A stretch of 16,208 bases of DNA from Pseudomonadota bacterium (lineage in GTDB: Bacteria; Pseudomonadota; Alphaproteobacteria; Caulobacterales; Caulobacteraceae). The stretch covers positions 1 to 16,208 of the forward strand of contig JAEYWU010000011.1 in NCBI GenBank assembly GCA_023428785.1, given 5' to 3'. A model generated the notes under the pieces. The model saw nothing but the letters and a program-made list of their open reading frames with translations. It had not been told where the DNA came from and ran no database searches. Position numbers and translations under genes: made by a program. Shown in pieces: positions 6,353-13,700 of this stretch; the stretch's first letter is position 1; the number at the start of each line of letters is the position of its first letter.

Positions 6353-7612
6353 GTGAGCTTCACCGTTTCCTCCGAGCATCCCACCCCGAGGACCGACGCC
6401 GTCACGCGGTATCTGCGCGTTCGCGCCAGGTCGGAGGCCCTTGTCCGCGACCTCACGGCCGAGGACATGCAGATCCAGTCCATGCCGGACGCCAGTCCGG
6501 TCAAATGGCATCTGGCCCACACCAGTTGGTTTTTCGAGACCTTCCTGCTGGCGCCGCATCTCGGCGGCTATCGTCCGCTGGACGAGGCGTACCGGACCCT
6601 CTTCAACTCGTATTACGAGGCCGTCGGCGACCGGCCGCCGCGACCCGAGCGGGGACTCCTGACCCGCCCGTCGATCGAGGAGGTCCGGGCCTATCGCGCC
6701 CACGTCGACGAGGAGATGGAGCGCCTGCTCGATCAGCTGAGCGAAGACGCGGGGATCGCGGGCCTGCTCGACCTGGGTCTGGCGCACGAGGAGCAGCATC
6801 AGGAGCTGATGCTGATGGATCTCAAGCACGCCTTTTCGCGAAATCCGCTGGAGCCAGCTTACAGACCCGGCGAGCCGCGCCAGGCGGCCTCGGCATCGGA
6901 GCTGACCTTCACCGAACACCCGGGCGCCCTGTCCGGTCTGGGCCATGCCGGACAAGGCTTCGCGTTCGACAACGAGGGCCCGCGTCATCGGGTCCTGCTG
7001 GAGCCTTGGCGGTTGGCGGATCGGCTGGTCACATCGGGTGAGTGGATCGCTTTCATCGAGGACGGCGGCTATCGCGACCCGCAGTGGTGGCTGTCAGACG
7101 GCTGGGCGACGGTGCAGGCCGAGCGCTGGACCGCTCCCGAATACTGGCGGCGCGACGATGACGGGGACTGGAGCGTCTTCACCCTGAACGGCCGCCGGGC
7201 TGTCAATCCGGCCGAGCCGGTCTGCCACGTCAGCTTTTATGAGGCCGACGCCTATGCGCGCTGGGCCGGCAAGCGCCTGCCGACCGAGGCGGAGTGGGAG
7301 ATCGCGGCTGCACAGGCTCATCTGGCCGACGGCGGCGTCCTGCACCCGCGTCCCGCATCCGGTGTCGGGCCACGGCAATTCTCGGGCGAGGTCTGGCAAT
7401 GGACCGCCAGCGCCTATTCGCCCTATCCGCGCTATCGCCCGGCTGAAGGGGCGGTCGGCGAGTACAACGGCAAGTTCATGTCCGGCCAGATGGTCCTGCG
7501 AGGCGGCGCCTGCGTCACCCCGCCCGGGCATCAGCGTCTGACCTATCGCAACTTCTATCCGCCCCATGCCCGATGGGCGTTCTCGGGCGTAAGGCTGGCT
7601 GAAGATGCTTGA
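6353..7612 (+). CDS. egtB: Ergothioneine sulfoxide synthase EgtB
   Basis: A 419-residue non-heme iron enzyme that joins hercynine to cysteine or gamma-glutamylcysteine with oxygen, forming the C-S bond of ergothioneine. The N-terminal DinB-like domain supplies the iron-binding histidines: H56 in KWHLAHTSWFFE and H145/H149 in LAHEEQHQE. These align with H51/H134/H138 of the mycobacterial enzyme. The C-terminal formylglycine-generating-enzyme-like domain (about 190-417) shows KRLPTEAEWE, GEVWQWT, VLRGGA and FSGVRLA. Translation starts at a GTG, the only conventional start between the upstream in-frame stop (6308-6310) and the conserved region. No clear ribosome-binding site precedes it. The stop overlaps egtD by 8 bases. 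egtA, egtC and egtE are not visible, so the sulfur donor and the final lyase cannot be told from here. Confidence 0.95.
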   Translation: MSFTVSSEHPTPRTDAVTRYLRVRARSEALVRDLTAEDMQIQSMPDASPVKWHLAHTSWFFETFLLAPHLGGYRPLDEAYRTLFNSYYEAVGDRPPRPERGLLTRPSIEEVRAYRAHVDEEMERLLDQLSEDAGIAGLLDLGLAHEEQHQELMLMDLKHAFSRNPLEPAYRPGEPRQAASASELTFTEHPGALSGLGHAGQGFAFDNEGPRHRVLLEPWRLADRLVTSGEWIAFIEDGGYRDPQWWLSDGWATVQAERWTAPEYWRRDDDGDWSVFTLNGRRAVNPAEPVCHVSFYEADAYARWAGKRLPTEAEWEIAAAQAHLADGGVLHPRPASGVGPRQFSGEVWQWTASAYSPYPRYRPAEGAVGEYNGKFMSGQMVLRGGACVTPPGHQRLTYRNFYPPHARWAFSGVRLAEDA

Positions 7613-8603
7613 CTGCAACGAGCGCGCGCATGACGGACGTGCGCAGGAACGGCGTGTATGCCTGACCGATCTGCACCCGAGCGCGGATGATTTCAGGGCC
7701 GCCGTCATCGAGGGCTTGGCGAGGAGCGAGAAGTCGCTGCCCTATCGCTTCCTCTATGACGCCCAGGGCTCGGCCCTGTTCGACCGGATCACCCGGCTGC
7801 CCGAATACTATCCGACGCGCACAGAGCTCGGCATCCTGCGGGACAACGCCGCTGAGATCGCCGACCGGTTGGGCCGGGGCGTGCAACTGGTCGAGCTGGG
7901 CTCAGGCTCGTCAGAGAAGGTGCGCGTGCTGCTGGACGCGCTCGAGGCGCCCGACAGCTACGTCCCCATCGACATCAGCCGTGATCACCTGAGGGCGGCG
8001 GCCCAGGCGATCCAGGACGACTATCCGGACCTGCATGTCCGCCCGATCGCGGCAGACTTCGGCCAGCCTTTCGACCTGGCACCCTCCGAACGCGGCCGGC
8101 GTGTGGGCTTCTACCCCGGCTCGACGGTCGGCAACCTCACGCCTGACCAGGCCCGGGCCTTTCTGGCCGACTGGTCGCGGCGGCTGGGGGAGGGGGCGCT
8201 GCTCCTGATCGGCGTGGACCTCAGGAAGGGGGCCGATATCCTCGAGCCCGCCTATGACGACGCCCAAGGCGTCACGGCCCGCTTCACCCTCAATCTTCTG
8301 GAGCGCGCCAACCGCGAACTCGGCGCCGACTTCGACGTCGCCGCCTACCGCCATTCCGCCCGTTGGCTGCCTGACGATGGCCGGGTCGCGATCGATCTGG
8401 TGTCGTTGAAGGATCAGACCGTGCGCATCGGCGATCACGCCTTCGTCCTTGCCCAGGACGAGCGTATCCACGTCGAGGACTCGTTCAAATATTCGATCGC
8501 CGGCTTCCTCGCCCTCGCGCGCGCTTCAGGCTTCGGGCCCGTCTCGGTCTGGACCGACGACCTGGACCTCTTCAGCGTCCACCTGCTGCGGGCCAGGGCG
8601 TGA
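7605..8603 (+). CDS. egtD: L-histidine N-alpha-methyltransferase EgtD
   Basis: A 332-residue S-adenosylmethionine-dependent enzyme that trimethylates histidine to hercynine, the substrate of EgtB. Recognisable segments are LPYRFLYDAQGSALFDRIT (45-63), LPEYYPTRTE (65-74), the SAM motif VELGSGSSEK (96-105), FYPGSTVGN (169-177) and EDSFKYS (291-297). N177 and E291/S293 probably match the histidine-binding N166 and E282/S284 of the mycobacterial enzyme; that is an alignment by eye. The ATG lies inside the end of egtB (8-base overlap) with AAGG about 10 bases upstream. It gives an N-terminal extension of roughly 20 residues before the conserved region, and no closer start codon in frame was found. 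The stop overlaps the next gene by 4 bases (GTGA). Confidence 0.94.
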   Translation: MLDCNERAHDGRAQERRVCLTDLHPSADDFRAAVIEGLARSEKSLPYRFLYDAQGSALFDRITRLPEYYPTRTELGILRDNAAEIADRLGRGVQLVELGSGSSEKVRVLLDALEAPDSYVPIDISRDHLRAAAQAIQDDYPDLHVRPIAADFGQPFDLAPSERGRRVGFYPGSTVGNLTPDQARAFLADWSRRLGEGALLLIGVDLRKGADILEPAYDDAQGVTARFTLNLLERANRELGADFDVAAYRHSARWLPDDGRVAIDLVSLKDQTVRIGDHAFVLAQDERIHVEDSFKYSIAGFLALARASGFGPVSVWTDDLDLFSVHLLRARA

Positions 8604-9676
8604 AGGCGCCGCGTCCCCGTAAGGGCATGCCGGACCCCACCCTGGGCCGGCAGGCCTTTTCCGAGCGTTTCAATGCCCGCTTTGTCGACCCGGCGTTCGA
8701 CGCTGTCCGTGACGAGCTCGGCGCAATCGAGGCGATCGCTTGGGACGCCTATGCCGACGGGCGCAAGGCTCCGCTGACCCGCAAGGCCGGCAAGGGCCAT
8801 GCGGACCCCGACTATGATCTGTCGCTGGACTGGATCGCGGCGCGGGACGCCATCGAAGCGGCCGCCCGCGAGCACGCCGATCCCGATGGCCCGGACCGGT
8901 TCCTGCTCATCAACTGCTCGTCGCGCAGTGAGCACACCTGCCCGGGCGAGATGTCAAAGAGCTACCGGCTGCTGAAGATGGCGCGCTCGGTGCTGGCCCG
9001 ACCCGGATGCGTGACCGACGTGCTGGAGTTGAACCGCCTGGCCTCCGAGTACGGCCGGGAAATCCATCCATGCAAGGCGTGCTTTTCGACGGCGGCGGCG
9101 CTCTGTCACTGGCCCTGCTCCTGCTATCCGAACCACGGGATGGGGCAGGTCAATGACTGGATGAACGAGATCTATCCCATGTGGGTGCGCGCCCACGGAG
9201 TGATGATCATCACCCCGGTCAACTGGTACCAGGTGTCCTCGCCGCTGAAGCTGATGATGGATCGTCTGGTCTGCGCGGACGGGGGCAATCCCGACCCGAC
9301 CCTGACCCACGGCAAGGACGCGGAACTGGCCAAGGCGGAAGAGCTGAAGGGTTGGGACTATCCCCGTCATCTGGCGGGCAGAACCTTCTCGGTCGTGGTG
9401 CATGGAGACGTCGAGGGCGCCGAGAACGTGCGCCGTTCAATCCATGACTGGCTCAGTTTCATGCGTCTGATTCCGGCCGGGCCGGCCGCCGAACTGGACC
9501 GTTACATCGGCTACTGGAAGCCATACGCCACCAGCCATGACGAGCTGGACGCCGACGAAGCGATTCAGGAAGAGGTCCGAAACGCCGCCCGTGCGCTGCA
9601 CACGGCGGTTACAGAACGCCGCGCCGGACGCCTGCCCGACCCGAGTGAAGGCCTGGAGTCGCCTCGGCAAAAGTAA
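8600..9676 (+). CDS. Flavodoxin-fold, cysteine-rich NAD(P)H-dependent oxidoreductase-like protein in the egt operon
   Basis: A 358-residue protein. The centre is an NADPH-dependent FMN reductase/flavodoxin fold: LLINCSSRSEHT (102-113) is the probable FMN phosphate loop and TPVNWYQVSSPLKLMMDRL (205-223) is a hallmark of the family. Unusual features are an extra N-terminal region of about 100 residues and a cysteine cluster C158-x2-C161-x7-C169-x3-C173-x-C175, which could bind a metal or iron-sulfur cluster or do thiol chemistry. The start is a GTG overlapping the egtD stop; an ATG at 8627 would remove nine residues. Coupling to egtB-egtD suggests a role with ergothioneine, for example supplying electrons to EgtB or reducing or cleaving the sulfoxide intermediate in place of EgtE. 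That role is inference. It converges on tRNA-Val 15 bases away. Confidence 0.85.
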   Translation: MKAPRPRKGMPDPTLGRQAFSERFNARFVDPAFDAVRDELGAIEAIAWDAYADGRKAPLTRKAGKGHADPDYDLSLDWIAARDAIEAAAREHADPDGPDRFLLINCSSRSEHTCPGEMSKSYRLLKMARSVLARPGCVTDVLELNRLASEYGREIHPCKACFSTAAALCHWPCSCYPNHGMGQVNDWMNEIYPMWVRAHGVMIITPVNWYQVSSPLKLMMDRLVCADGGNPDPTLTHGKDAELAKAEELKGWDYPRHLAGRTFSVVVHGDVEGAENVRRSIHDWLSFMRLIPAGPAAELDRYIGYWKPYATSHDELDADEAIQEEVRNAARALHTAVTERRAGRLPDPSEGLESPRQK

Positions 9677-9691
9677 GCGATTTCAGGGGGA

Positions 9692-9766
<75 letters not shown>

Positions 9767-9798
9767 CCGGGGCCCGCCATCTGGCGGGGAGGCGGGTC

Positions 9799-9826
9799 TA
9801 TAGACCGGGCATGGCCGGGCCCGCAA
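9799..9826 (-). promoter_or_regulatory. Weak candidate promoter for tRNA-Val
   Basis: On the minus strand TTGCGG (9826-9821) precedes TCTATA (9804-9799) by 16 bases, placing a start near 9790, about 24 bases before the mature tRNA. The -10 region lies inside the perfect palindrome GGTCTATAGACC (9795-9806). Neither element matches consensus well. The tRNA could instead be read through from cpdR, since no terminator separates them. Confidence 0.25.
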
Positions 9827-9833
9827 GGGGGTT

Positions 9834-10190
9834 TCAGGCAGCAACCATCCGGTCCACCTCGGCGACGATGTCTTTCAGGTGCACCGGCTTGGACAGGACC
9901 TTGGCCTCGGGCGCGGCTTGGGCGGCCGAAAGGGCGACGGCGGCGAAGCCTGTAATGAACATGATCCGGACGCCCGGCTGACGCTGGGCGGCGATTCGCG
10001 CGACCTCGATGCCGTCGGCGCCGGGCATGACGATGTCGGTCAGCAGCAGGTCGTAGGGCCCCATGTCGAGGGCGTCGATGGCGTCGTCACCGTTCTCGCA
10101 GGCGACGACCGAATGTCCGGCCTTTTCCAGAGCGCGGGCCAGGAAGCCCCGGAGGGAATCGTCGTCTTCAGCCAGAAGGATATGCGCCAC
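9834..10190 (-). CDS. cpdR: Single-domain response regulator, CpdR-type
   Basis: A 118-residue stand-alone receiver domain. ILLAEDDDSLRGFLARALE opens it, D52 (LLLTDIVMPG) is the phosphorylation site, T79 in MFITGFAAVAL is the conserved switch residue, and K101 in VLSKPVH completes the set. The whole sequence, and especially FITGFAAVAL with LSKP, closely recalls CpdR. CpdR in Caulobacter is phosphorylated through the CckA-ChpT relay and, when unphosphorylated, primes ClpXP for degradation of cell-cycle proteins. The protein ends in Ala-Ala, as does CpdR, whose own turnover by ClpXP is reported to depend on that end. The start is a GTG at 10190-10188, the most upstream start compatible with the fold. 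It is divergent from the amidohydrolase gene across 56 bases. The family is certain; the CpdR assignment is from memory of its sequence. Confidence 0.85.
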   Translation of the reverse strand: MAHILLAEDDDSLRGFLARALEKAGHSVVACENGDDAIDALDMGPYDLLLTDIVMPGADGIEVARIAAQRQPGVRIMFITGFAAVALSAAQAAPEAKVLSKPVHLKDIVAEVDRMVAA

Positions 10191-10246
10191 GCTGTCGGCC
10201 CCCTATGTTTGAGCTTCAACGATAACCGGCGGGGCGTAAATCGGGA

Positions 10247-11122
10247 ATGAAGGACCAGGTCGCGCCGCCACCATTCGAGGTTATCCGGCCGGCCCGCTTC
10301 ACGCCCCTGATCTATGCGGTGGCGCATGCGGGTCGGACAATCCCTGATGACGGCGCAGAAGCGCTGCAGGCCTCGCAGGAGACGATCAGAAGCCTTGAAG
10401 ACCCGCTGGTGGACCATCTGATAGCGGGGGCGGAGGCGCTGGGCGCGACGGTGGTGCTGTGCCGGATTTCGCGCGCCCACATCGATGTGAACCGCGATCC
10501 CGCCGAGATTGACCCCGAGCTGCTGTTGGACCCCGGCGGCGGCAAGCTGACGCCCCGGACGCGGGCGGGGCTGGGTGTGGTGCCACGGCTGGGCGCCGAC
10601 GCCCGGCGGCTGCATCGGCGGCGGTTGTCGCTTGATGAAGTCCAGACGCGGATCGACAGCGTCCATGCGCCCTATCACCAGACGATCGAGGCTCTGATGG
10701 GCGAGGCGAGGGCGGCCTTCGGGCAGGCCCTTCTGGTGGACTGGCATTCCATGCCGTCCAGCGCCGCCACGGCCGAGGCGCGGCGTGGGGGCATGCGGCC
10801 CCACATCGTCATCGGTGACCGGCACGGCCAGAGCGCCGCCGGCGATCTGGCGGGCGTGCTGCGGGCCGGATTCGAATCCGTGGGCCGGCAGGTGCTGATG
10901 AATCGCCCGTTCGCAGGCGGCTATACCACCCAGTCCAAGGGGCGGCCGGACCAAGGCCTGCACGCCCTGCAGGTCGAGATCGACCGTAGTCTCTATCTGG
11001 ATGAGGCAGCCCTTGCGCCGACGCAAAGGCTCGCCGGACTGCGCGCCGACATCCAGTCGGTCACCCGCCGGTTGCAGGCGGCGCTGGAGCCAAAAAAAAC
11101 CGCGCCCGGGGGCGCGGCTTGA
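10247..11122 (+). CDS. N-formylglutamate amidohydrolase family protein
   Basis: A 291-residue zinc-dependent hydrolase of the family that cleaves N-formylglutamate to glutamate and formate, classically the last step of one histidine-degradation route. Motifs in order are VAHAGR (25-30), DVNRDP (80-85), DWHSMP (165-170), IGDRHG (189-194), MNRPFAGGYTT (218-228) and LQVEIDRSLYLDE (241-253). The histidine and acidic residues in these are likely metal ligands. No other histidine-utilisation gene is visible, so the true substrate is open; members of this family often sit alone. The gene is divergent from cpdR and convergent with the DUF599 gene. Its last codons contain the terminator of that opposing gene (A-tract 11092-11099 and hairpin 11100-11117), which fixes the KKTAPGGAA tail. 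Confidence 0.9.
   Translation: MKDQVAPPPFEVIRPARFTPLIYAVAHAGRTIPDDGAEALQASQETIRSLEDPLVDHLIAGAEALGATVVLCRISRAHIDVNRDPAEIDPELLLDPGGGKLTPRTRAGLGVVPRLGADARRLHRRRLSLDEVQTRIDSVHAPYHQTIEALMGEARAAFGQALLVDWHSMPSSAATAEARRGGMRPHIVIGDRHGQSAAGDLAGVLRAGFESVGRQVLMNRPFAGGYTTQSKGRPDQGLHALQVEIDRSLYLDEAALAPTQRLAGLRADIQSVTRRLQAALEPKKTAPGGAA
11092..11117 (-). terminator. Rho-independent terminator for the DUF599 gene, inside the opposing CDS
   Basis: Read on the minus strand, a GC stem (CCGCGCC pairing with GGCGCGG, 7 bp, 4-base loop, 11117-11100) is followed by eight T residues (11099-11092). On the plus strand there is no T-tract, so it works for transcription coming from the right. It lies about 100 bases beyond the DUF599 stop and within the last 10 codons of the amidohydrolase gene. 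Confidence 0.85.
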
Positions 11123-11215
11123 AGTCGTTTGGGAGGAAACGCCCAATCAGGGCATCCACACCATACGCTGCATCGCAGCATGCGCAAGCACTTTTTTCGC
11201 AGTGCGGTATGAATT

Positions 11216-11938
11216 TCATTCGTTGCTGAATTTCCGGTCAGAGAGCACCGCCATCGCATGCCGGACGCCAACCGCAGCGGGGGATGACGCTTGCCGCCAG
11301 GCCAGCAAGGCGACCGCCAGCAGGGCGCCAATCGCCAGCAGGGCGGGGTGGATCAGCCAGGCCCCTGCCGCGAGTGCGAAGTAATAGACTCGCACCCCCC
11401 GGTTGAATCCATTCATGGCCGGGTTCAGCACCTCGGCGGCTGATCGGGCGAAGGCGTCCAGCCGCTCCGGATCGGTCCCGGCCTCCGGCGTCGCCCCGAC
11501 CAGCGCCACCGTGTAGTTCAGTTGGCGGATCGCCCAGATGAAGTCGAGCAGGCCGCGCGCCAGGCACACGGTGACCAGGGCGAACTTGACCTCCAGGACC
11601 GGCGCAGGCGCCTCGACGCCCACGGCCGGGATGTTGCGCAGCGCCGCCTCACCGCCGAACAGCACCCCGCCGACCGCGGCGATCAGAATCAGATTGGCCG
11701 AGGCGAAGAAGGACGCCGAGTTGATGGTGTGGCCAAGCAGCTGGCTGTCCACCATGCGCATCTCGCGTCGGGTCATGGCCGCCATCCATTCGCCGCGCAG
11801 CACGTCGAGATCGCTGTTCAGGGCGCCGCGCCGCCGCCCTATGGCGCGGATCATGGGCTCGCAGGCCAGCCAGGCCACGACGAACACAACCAGGGCCGCC
11901 CAGTCAAAGGTGTCGAGGCCCAGGCTCCAGTCGGTCAT
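11216..11938 (-). CDS. DUF599 family integral membrane protein
   Basis: A 240-residue inner-membrane protein of unknown function. Hydrophobic segments are near residues 11-29, 73-94, 117-137 and 184-213, the last long enough for one long or two short helices. The pattern (short N-terminal helix, NSDLDVLRGEWMAAMTRREMRMVD loop, INSASFFASANLILIA helix, LLDFIWAIRQLNY) is that of DUF599 as I remember it. The frame is open further upstream, but the ATG at 11938-11936 is chosen. It has a GGGAG ribosome-binding site about 7 bases away and begins at the conserved N-terminus, and the extension would overlap accA. The gene is divergent from accA. Its terminator lies at 11092-11117. The roughly 93 bases between its stop and the amidohydrolase stop show nothing convincing. 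Confidence 0.88.
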   Translation of the reverse strand: MTDWSLGLDTFDWAALVVFVVAWLACEPMIRAIGRRRGALNSDLDVLRGEWMAAMTRREMRMVDSQLLGHTINSASFFASANLILIAAVGGVLFGGEAALRNIPAVGVEAPAPVLEVKFALVTVCLARGLLDFIWAIRQLNYTVALVGATPEAGTDPERLDAFARSAAEVLNPAMNGFNRGVRVYYFALAAGAWLIHPALLAIGALLAVALLAWRQASSPAAVGVRHAMAVLSDRKFSNE

Positions 11939-12105
11939 CGTCACGCTCCCGATTCCCGTCGGCGGTCGGACCGCCGGTAGGACCAGATTGCCATGCGACG
12001 GGCCCAGCGTCACCGCGCGGATGGATCCGATATCGAACCATCCCTTGCCCCGTCGCGTTGACACTTCTAGGTTCCGCCGCCGCGAAAACCCTCCCGGGAC
12101 GCCTG

Positions 12106-13056
12106 ATGGCCCAGCACTATCTCGACTTCGAAAAACCGATCGCCGACCTCGAGGCCAAGATCGAGGAGCTTCAGGCCCTGTCTGAAACGACCGGCTCGTT
12201 CGACGCTGAGATCGAGGCGCTGCGGGTGCGCGCCCGCGAGTTGCGCGACGAGGCCTACGGCAATCTCGACCCATGGAAGAAGACCCAGGTCGCCCGCCAC
12301 CCACAGCGGCCGCACCTGTTCGACTATCTCGAGCACCTGATCACGGACTTTGAGGAACTGAAGGGCGACCGCCAGTTCGGCGACGACCAGGCCATCGTCG
12401 GCGGTCTGGGCCGCTTCCGTGGCCGGCCTGTGGTGGTCATGGGCCACGAGAAGGGCCACGACACCTCAAGCCGCCTCAAGCACAACTTCGGCATGGCTCG
12501 CCCCGAGGGCTACCGCAAGGCCGTGCGTCTTATGGACCTGGCCGAGCGCTTCAACCTGCCGGTCCTCACCTTCGTGGACACCGCCGGCGCCTATCCGGGC
12601 CTGGGCGCCGAGGAGCGAGGGCAGGCCGAGGCCATCGCCCGTTCGACCGAGCGCGGCCTCACGCTGGGCGTGCCGATGATCGCGACGATCACCGGTGAGG
12701 GCGGTTCGGGCGGCGCGATCGCGCTGGCCGCCGCCAACCGGGTGCTGATGCTGGAGCATTCGATCTATTCGGTGATCTCGCCCGAAGGCGCGGCCTCGAT
12801 CCTGTGGCGCGACGGATCGCGCGCCAAGGACGCGGCGTCTGCCATGAAGATCACCGCGCCCGACCTGGTCGAACTCAGGATCGTGGATCGCATCATTCCC
12901 GAGCCCTCGGGCGGCGCTCATGCTGACCGCGAAGCCGCGATGTCCGCAGTCGGTGATGCGGTCGAGGAGGAGCTCAACGCCCTGGAACCGCTGTCTGCAC
13001 AACAGCTTAGAGATCAACGGTCGGAGCGGTTCTACGCGATCGGACGTCGCGGCTGA
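12106..13056 (+). CDS. accA: Acetyl-CoA carboxylase carboxyltransferase subunit alpha
   Basis: The alpha half of the carboxyltransferase that moves CO2 from carboxybiotin to acetyl-CoA, the first step of fatty-acid synthesis; it pairs with AccD, which is not in this window. It has 316 residues, normal for the family. The N-terminus is the helical MAQHYLDFEKPIADLE region. The crotonase-fold core shows GHEKGHDT, FVDTAGAYPG, ITGEGGSGGA (G197-G203) and SPEGAASILWRD. The ATG at 12106 is preferred because it matches the usual accA start. An in-frame TTG at 12058 would add 16 atypical residues, and that TTG is the beginning of TTGACA, a perfect -35 box, so the region is more likely promoter (no good -10 was found). 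The upstream neighbour is divergent DUF599. Confidence 0.96.
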   Translation: MAQHYLDFEKPIADLEAKIEELQALSETTGSFDAEIEALRVRARELRDEAYGNLDPWKKTQVARHPQRPHLFDYLEHLITDFEELKGDRQFGDDQAIVGGLGRFRGRPVVVMGHEKGHDTSSRLKHNFGMARPEGYRKAVRLMDLAERFNLPVLTFVDTAGAYPGLGAEERGQAEAIARSTERGLTLGVPMIATITGEGGSGGAIALAAANRVLMLEHSIYSVISPEGAASILWRDGSRAKDAASAMKITAPDLVELRIVDRIIPEPSGGAHADREAAMSAVGDAVEEELNALEPLSAQQLRDQRSERFYAIGRRG

Positions 13057-13081
13057 TCGCCCAGTAGTTGTTCCTTAATCT

Positions 13082-13126
13082 GCGACTCATAATCAAGGTT
13101 CACCTTGATTGAACCGCGTGAGTCGC
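13082..13126. promoter_or_regulatory. Nested inverted repeats and probable operator before the response-regulator gene
   Basis: Two perfect dyads are nested. The inner one is AATCAAGGT (13091-13099) and ACCTTGATT (13102-13110) around a 2-base centre. The outer one is GCGACTCA (13082-13089) and TGAGTCGC (13119-13126). No T-tract follows on either strand, so it is unlikely to be the accA terminator. The outer arms each contain a GANTC methylation site (GACTC 13084-13088, GAGTC 13120-13124). A CATAAT (-10-like) at 13088-13093 overlaps the left inner arm, and TTGTTC lies 14 bases further upstream (13068-13073), suggesting an operator over the promoter. The structure ends one base before the start codon of the next gene. 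Confidence 0.55.
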
Positions 13127-13127
13127 C

Positions 13128-13700
13128 GTGCCGGATCTGCAGACCGAACCGGATCTGAATCAGGTTTTCAACCTGAGCCGCGCGACGGTGATGGTCGTGG
13201 ACGACGACCCGTTTTCGCTCAAGATCACCAGCCAGGCCCTGCTGGCCTTCGGCATGCGGGCCAGCCATCAGTATTCCTCGGCGGAAGCCGCTTCTCCGGC
13301 TCTGATGGGCGAGGCGGTGGACCTGCTCATCGTGGACGCCGAGATGCCCGGTCTCGACGGCTATGAGCTGGTCCGGCAGGTCCGGCTGTCGGGCCACGAC
13401 CCCAACGCTTTTGTCCCGGTCATCATGCTGGCCAGCCATACCCGCCAGTCGCGGGTGACCGCCGCGCGCGATTGCGGGGCGAACTTCATCGTGGCCAAGC
13501 CGATCAGCCCGGCCCTCCTGCTTGAACGGATTCTGTGGGTGGCGCGCCAGCCGCGCCAGTTCCTGCAGACCACGACCTATTCCGGCCCGGACCGGCGCTT
13601 CAATGAGGCCCAGCCGCGCGAGGATGATGAGCGGCGCGGCGACATGCGGGCCCGGCTGGAACACGCCGCGCGCCAGATCGGACTGGACCCCGCCGGATGA
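13128..13700 (+). CDS. Response regulator with Arg-rich C-terminal tail
   Basis: A 190-residue protein. A receiver domain spans about residues 18-142: acidic D25-D26-D27, phosphorylation site D70 (LLIVDAEMPGLDGYELV), switch residue S103 in IMLASHT and K124 in VAKPIS. The tail (143-190) has no known output domain. It contains YSGPDRRF (151-158) and a second RR pair (DDERRGD), a degenerate GPDRR/ERR motif that I recall from Caulobacterales signalling proteins. The start is GTG (13128-13130), 17 residues before the first strand. It has no clear ribosome-binding site and abuts the nested dyad. The 3' end overlaps the next gene by 4 bases (ATGA), so the two probably work together. It may be a CheY-like regulator of motility; the partner kinase is unknown. 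Confidence 0.88.
   Translation: MPDLQTEPDLNQVFNLSRATVMVVDDDPFSLKITSQALLAFGMRASHQYSSAEAASPALMGEAVDLLIVDAEMPGLDGYELVRQVRLSGHDPNAFVPVIMLASHTRQSRVTAARDCGANFIVAKPISPALLLERILWVARQPRQFLQTTTYSGPDRRFNEAQPREDDERRGDMRARLEHAARQIGLDPAG

Noticed and set aside
12058..12105. Upstream TTG start for accA adding 16 residues
   Set aside because: The extension is not typical of AccA, and the TTG is part of TTGACA, more likely a promoter element.
11939..12304. N-terminal extension of the DUF599 frame across accA
   Set aside because: It lacks conserved character and overlaps the accA start; the internal ATG at 11938 has a ribosome-binding site and begins the conserved region.
13091..13110. Inner dyad as the accA terminator
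   Set aside because: No run of T follows on either strand, and it is AT-rich and adjacent to the next start codon, which fits a regulatory site better.
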